From positions 1 to 6,881 of the forward strand of contig JAJZUN010000145.1 in NCBI GenBank assembly GCA_021848555.1: a stretch of DNA of 6,881 nucleotides, read 5' to 3'. The notes beneath the pieces are model-generated. The model had not been told where the DNA came from and searched no databases. It saw only the letters and a list, made by a program, of their open reading frames with translations. Shown one piece after another: positions 5,683 through 6,881 of this stretch. The position numbers and the translations under genes are program-made. The DNA comes from Pseudomonadota bacterium. Its GTDB lineage: Bacteria; Pseudomonadota; Gammaproteobacteria; Burkholderiales; SG8-39. How positions within the stretch are numbered: position 1 is the first letter of the stretch; every line of letters begins with the position of its first letter.

Positions 5683-6792
5683 TCAGATGATTTCCAGCTC
5701 GGCGCGCAGGGCACCGGCGGCTTTCATCGCCTGCAGGATGGACAACAGGTCCTGCGGCGTCGCGCCGATGGCGTTGAGCGCCTTGACCACCTCGCCGAGC
5801 GAAGCCCCCTGCTGCACCAGCGACAGGCCGCCCTTGTCGGAACGGATTTCGATTTGCGTGCGCTCGGCCTGCACCGTCTGCCCCTGGCTCGAGAATGGCG
5901 CGGGCTGGCTGATCACCGGTTCGCTGCTGACGACCACCGTCAGGTTGCCATGCGCCACGGCAAAGGCATCCACCATCACCGTCTGGTTCATCACCACCGA
6001 GCCGGTGCGGGCGTTGACCACCACCTTGGCGCTGGTCTGCGCCGGCGTCACCTCCAGGCTCTCGATCTGGGAAAGAAAGGTCACACGCTCGTCGATCACC
6101 GCCGGCGCGCGCACCTTGATCATGCGCCCGTCCACCGCCACCGCGGTGCCCGGCGCGAAGCGGCCATTGATCGCGTCGACGATGCGGCGCGTGGTGCTGA
6201 AATCGGTGATGTTCAGCTCCAGGTTGATGTGTTCCCCCTGCCCCAGTTCGGTCGGCACGCCGCGCTCCACCGTGGCGCCGCCGCTGATCCGGCCCACGCT
6301 CAGGTGATTGACCTGGACGCTGGTGCTGCCGCTCGCGGAACTTGCCCCCACTCCGCCCACCAGGATGTTGCCTTGCGCCACCGCGTAAATCTGGCCGTCG
6401 CCCCCTTTCAGCGGCGTCATCAGCAGCGTGCCGCCGCGCAGGCTCTTGGCATTGCCCATGGAAGACACCGTGACGTCGATAGTCTGCCCCGGCCGCGCGA
6501 AGGCCGGCAGCGCCGAGGTCACCATCACGGCGGCGACGTTCTTCAGCTGCAGGCTGGTCCCCGCCGGCAGGCTGACGCCCAGCTGCGTCAGCATGTTGAT
6601 CACGCTCTGAACCGTGAACGGCGTCTGCGTCGTCTGGTCGCCGCTGCCGTCCAGGCCCACCACCAGGCCGTAGCCGATCAGCTGGTTGCTGCGCACCCCC
6701 TGGATCGACACCAGATCCTTGATGCGATCGGCCCGCGCGGCGCCGCAGGCGAGCAGCAGCACGAGGAGCAGGCAGGTTCGGTAGGCTTTCAT
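5683..6792 (-). CDS. flgI: Flagellar P-ring protein FlgI
   Basis: FlgI subunits form the periplasmic P-ring, the bushing around the distal rod in the peptidoglycan layer. The protein has 369 residues, close to the usual length. Residues 1-21 are a Sec signal peptide: K2 and R5, a leucine-rich core, then cleavage after AARA. The mature protein starts [20 protein letters not shown], the family hallmark, followed by [13 protein letters not shown]. Later conserved blocks include [35 protein letters not shown] and [17 protein letters not shown] at the C-terminus. All expected blocks are present without breaks. The start is fixed by the signal peptide; upstream there is only a weak purine-rich Shine-Dalgarno (AAAAGAGA, 6798-6805). 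It lies 23 bases after flgH and 48 before flgJ, so it is co-transcribed with both. Confidence 0.97.
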   Translation of the reverse strand: MKAYRTCLLLVLLLACGAARADRIKDLVSIQGVRSNQLIGYGLVVGLDGSGDQTTQTPFTVQSVINMLTQLGVSLPAGTSLQLKNVAAVMVTSALPAFARPGQTIDVTVSSMGNAKSLRGGTLLMTPLKGGDGQIYAVAQGNILVGGVGASSASGSTSVQVNHLSVGRISGGATVERGVPTELGQGEHINLELNITDFSTTRRIVDAINGRFAPGTAVAVDGRMIKVRAPAVIDERVTFLSQIESLEVTPAQTSAKVVVNARTGSVVMNQTVMVDAFAVAHGNLTVVVSSEPVISQPAPFSSQGQTVQAERTQIEIRSDKGGLSLVQQGASLGEVVKALNAIGATPQDLLSILQAMKAAGALRAELEII

Positions 6793-6815
6793 GTTGATCT
6801 CTTTTATTTCCGCGG

Positions 6816-6881
6816 CTAGAACGCCAGGAACGACAGGAAGAAACGCGCCAGCCAGCCCATGGTCTGGGCCTCGTCGATGTA
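6816..6881 (-). CDS. flgH: Flagellar L-ring lipoprotein FlgH, last 21 codons (5' part outside window)
   Basis: Reading the minus strand from base 6881, one frame stays open until TAG at 6816-6818 and gives [20 protein letters not shown] then F. This matches the FlgH C-terminus, where a Y-I-x-E-A-Q-x-M-G-W-L-x-R-F-F pattern is typical. FlgH forms the outer-membrane L-ring that sits on the FlgI P-ring. The position immediately before flgI is the usual flgH-flgI order. Only the tail is visible, so the lipoprotein signal and integrity cannot be judged. Confidence 0.93.
   Translation of the reverse strand, partial: YIDEAQTMGWLARFFLSFLAF

Noticed and set aside
6730..6792. Lipobox-like LLAC in the FlgI signal sequence
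   Set aside because: FlgI is a Sec-exported, non-lipidated periplasmic protein. The AARA site before DRIKDLVS is a normal signal peptidase I cleavage site and gives the conserved mature start.
4189..6819. 876-codon plus-strand open frame opposite flgK, flgJ and flgI
   Set aside because: Despite its remarkable length it spans three well-supported genes and two intergenic gaps. Its composition (many His, Arg, Ala, Gln) is that of an antisense shadow frame in GC-rich DNA, with no domain signature.

Overview
The window is a stretch of flagellar chromosome from a GC-rich proteobacterium. A two-domain FlgJ (rod cap plus peptidoglycan hydrolase), P- and L-ring genes, and FlgK/FlgL enlarged in the middle all point to a Gram-negative, most likely a betaproteobacterium (Burkholderiales/Rhodocyclales-like). 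That placement is an inference from gene content and protein style, not from a marker gene.

Layout: on the + strand, bases 1-608 are the 3' two-thirds or more of fliR, the export-gate subunit, which enters from the left edge. Everything from 896 to the right edge is one minus-strand run, read right to left: the last 21 codons of flgH (L-ring), flgI (P-ring), flgJ (rod cap/muramidase), flgK and flgL (hook-filament junction proteins), then a small probable lipoprotein gene directly against the flgL stop. The order follows flagellar assembly from the outer rings to the filament base. FliR belongs to the export apparatus that secretes FlgJ, FlgK and FlgL, while FlgH and FlgI leave by the Sec route. 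A sigma-28-like site just upstream of flgK suggests flgK-flgL can be made separately as late genes.

The two transcription units converge on a 287-base non-coding gap (609-895), which is the most unusual part of the window. It holds two 51-base hairpins (675-725 and 763-813) in opposite orientation. Each has a 22-pair stem and the identical 7-base loop CGCTTTT when read in its own sense, and each is followed one base later by a small GC-only hairpin. The upper stems are nearly identical while the lower stems differ in sequence yet stay paired. This looks like an inverted pair of REP-like palindromes (BIME-like) between convergent operons. It may act as a two-way transcript end or a stabilising structure.

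No RNA gene, insertion sequence, CRISPR array or transferred cargo is visible. The protein-coding part is ordinary flagellar biology, apart from the uncharacterised lipoprotein.
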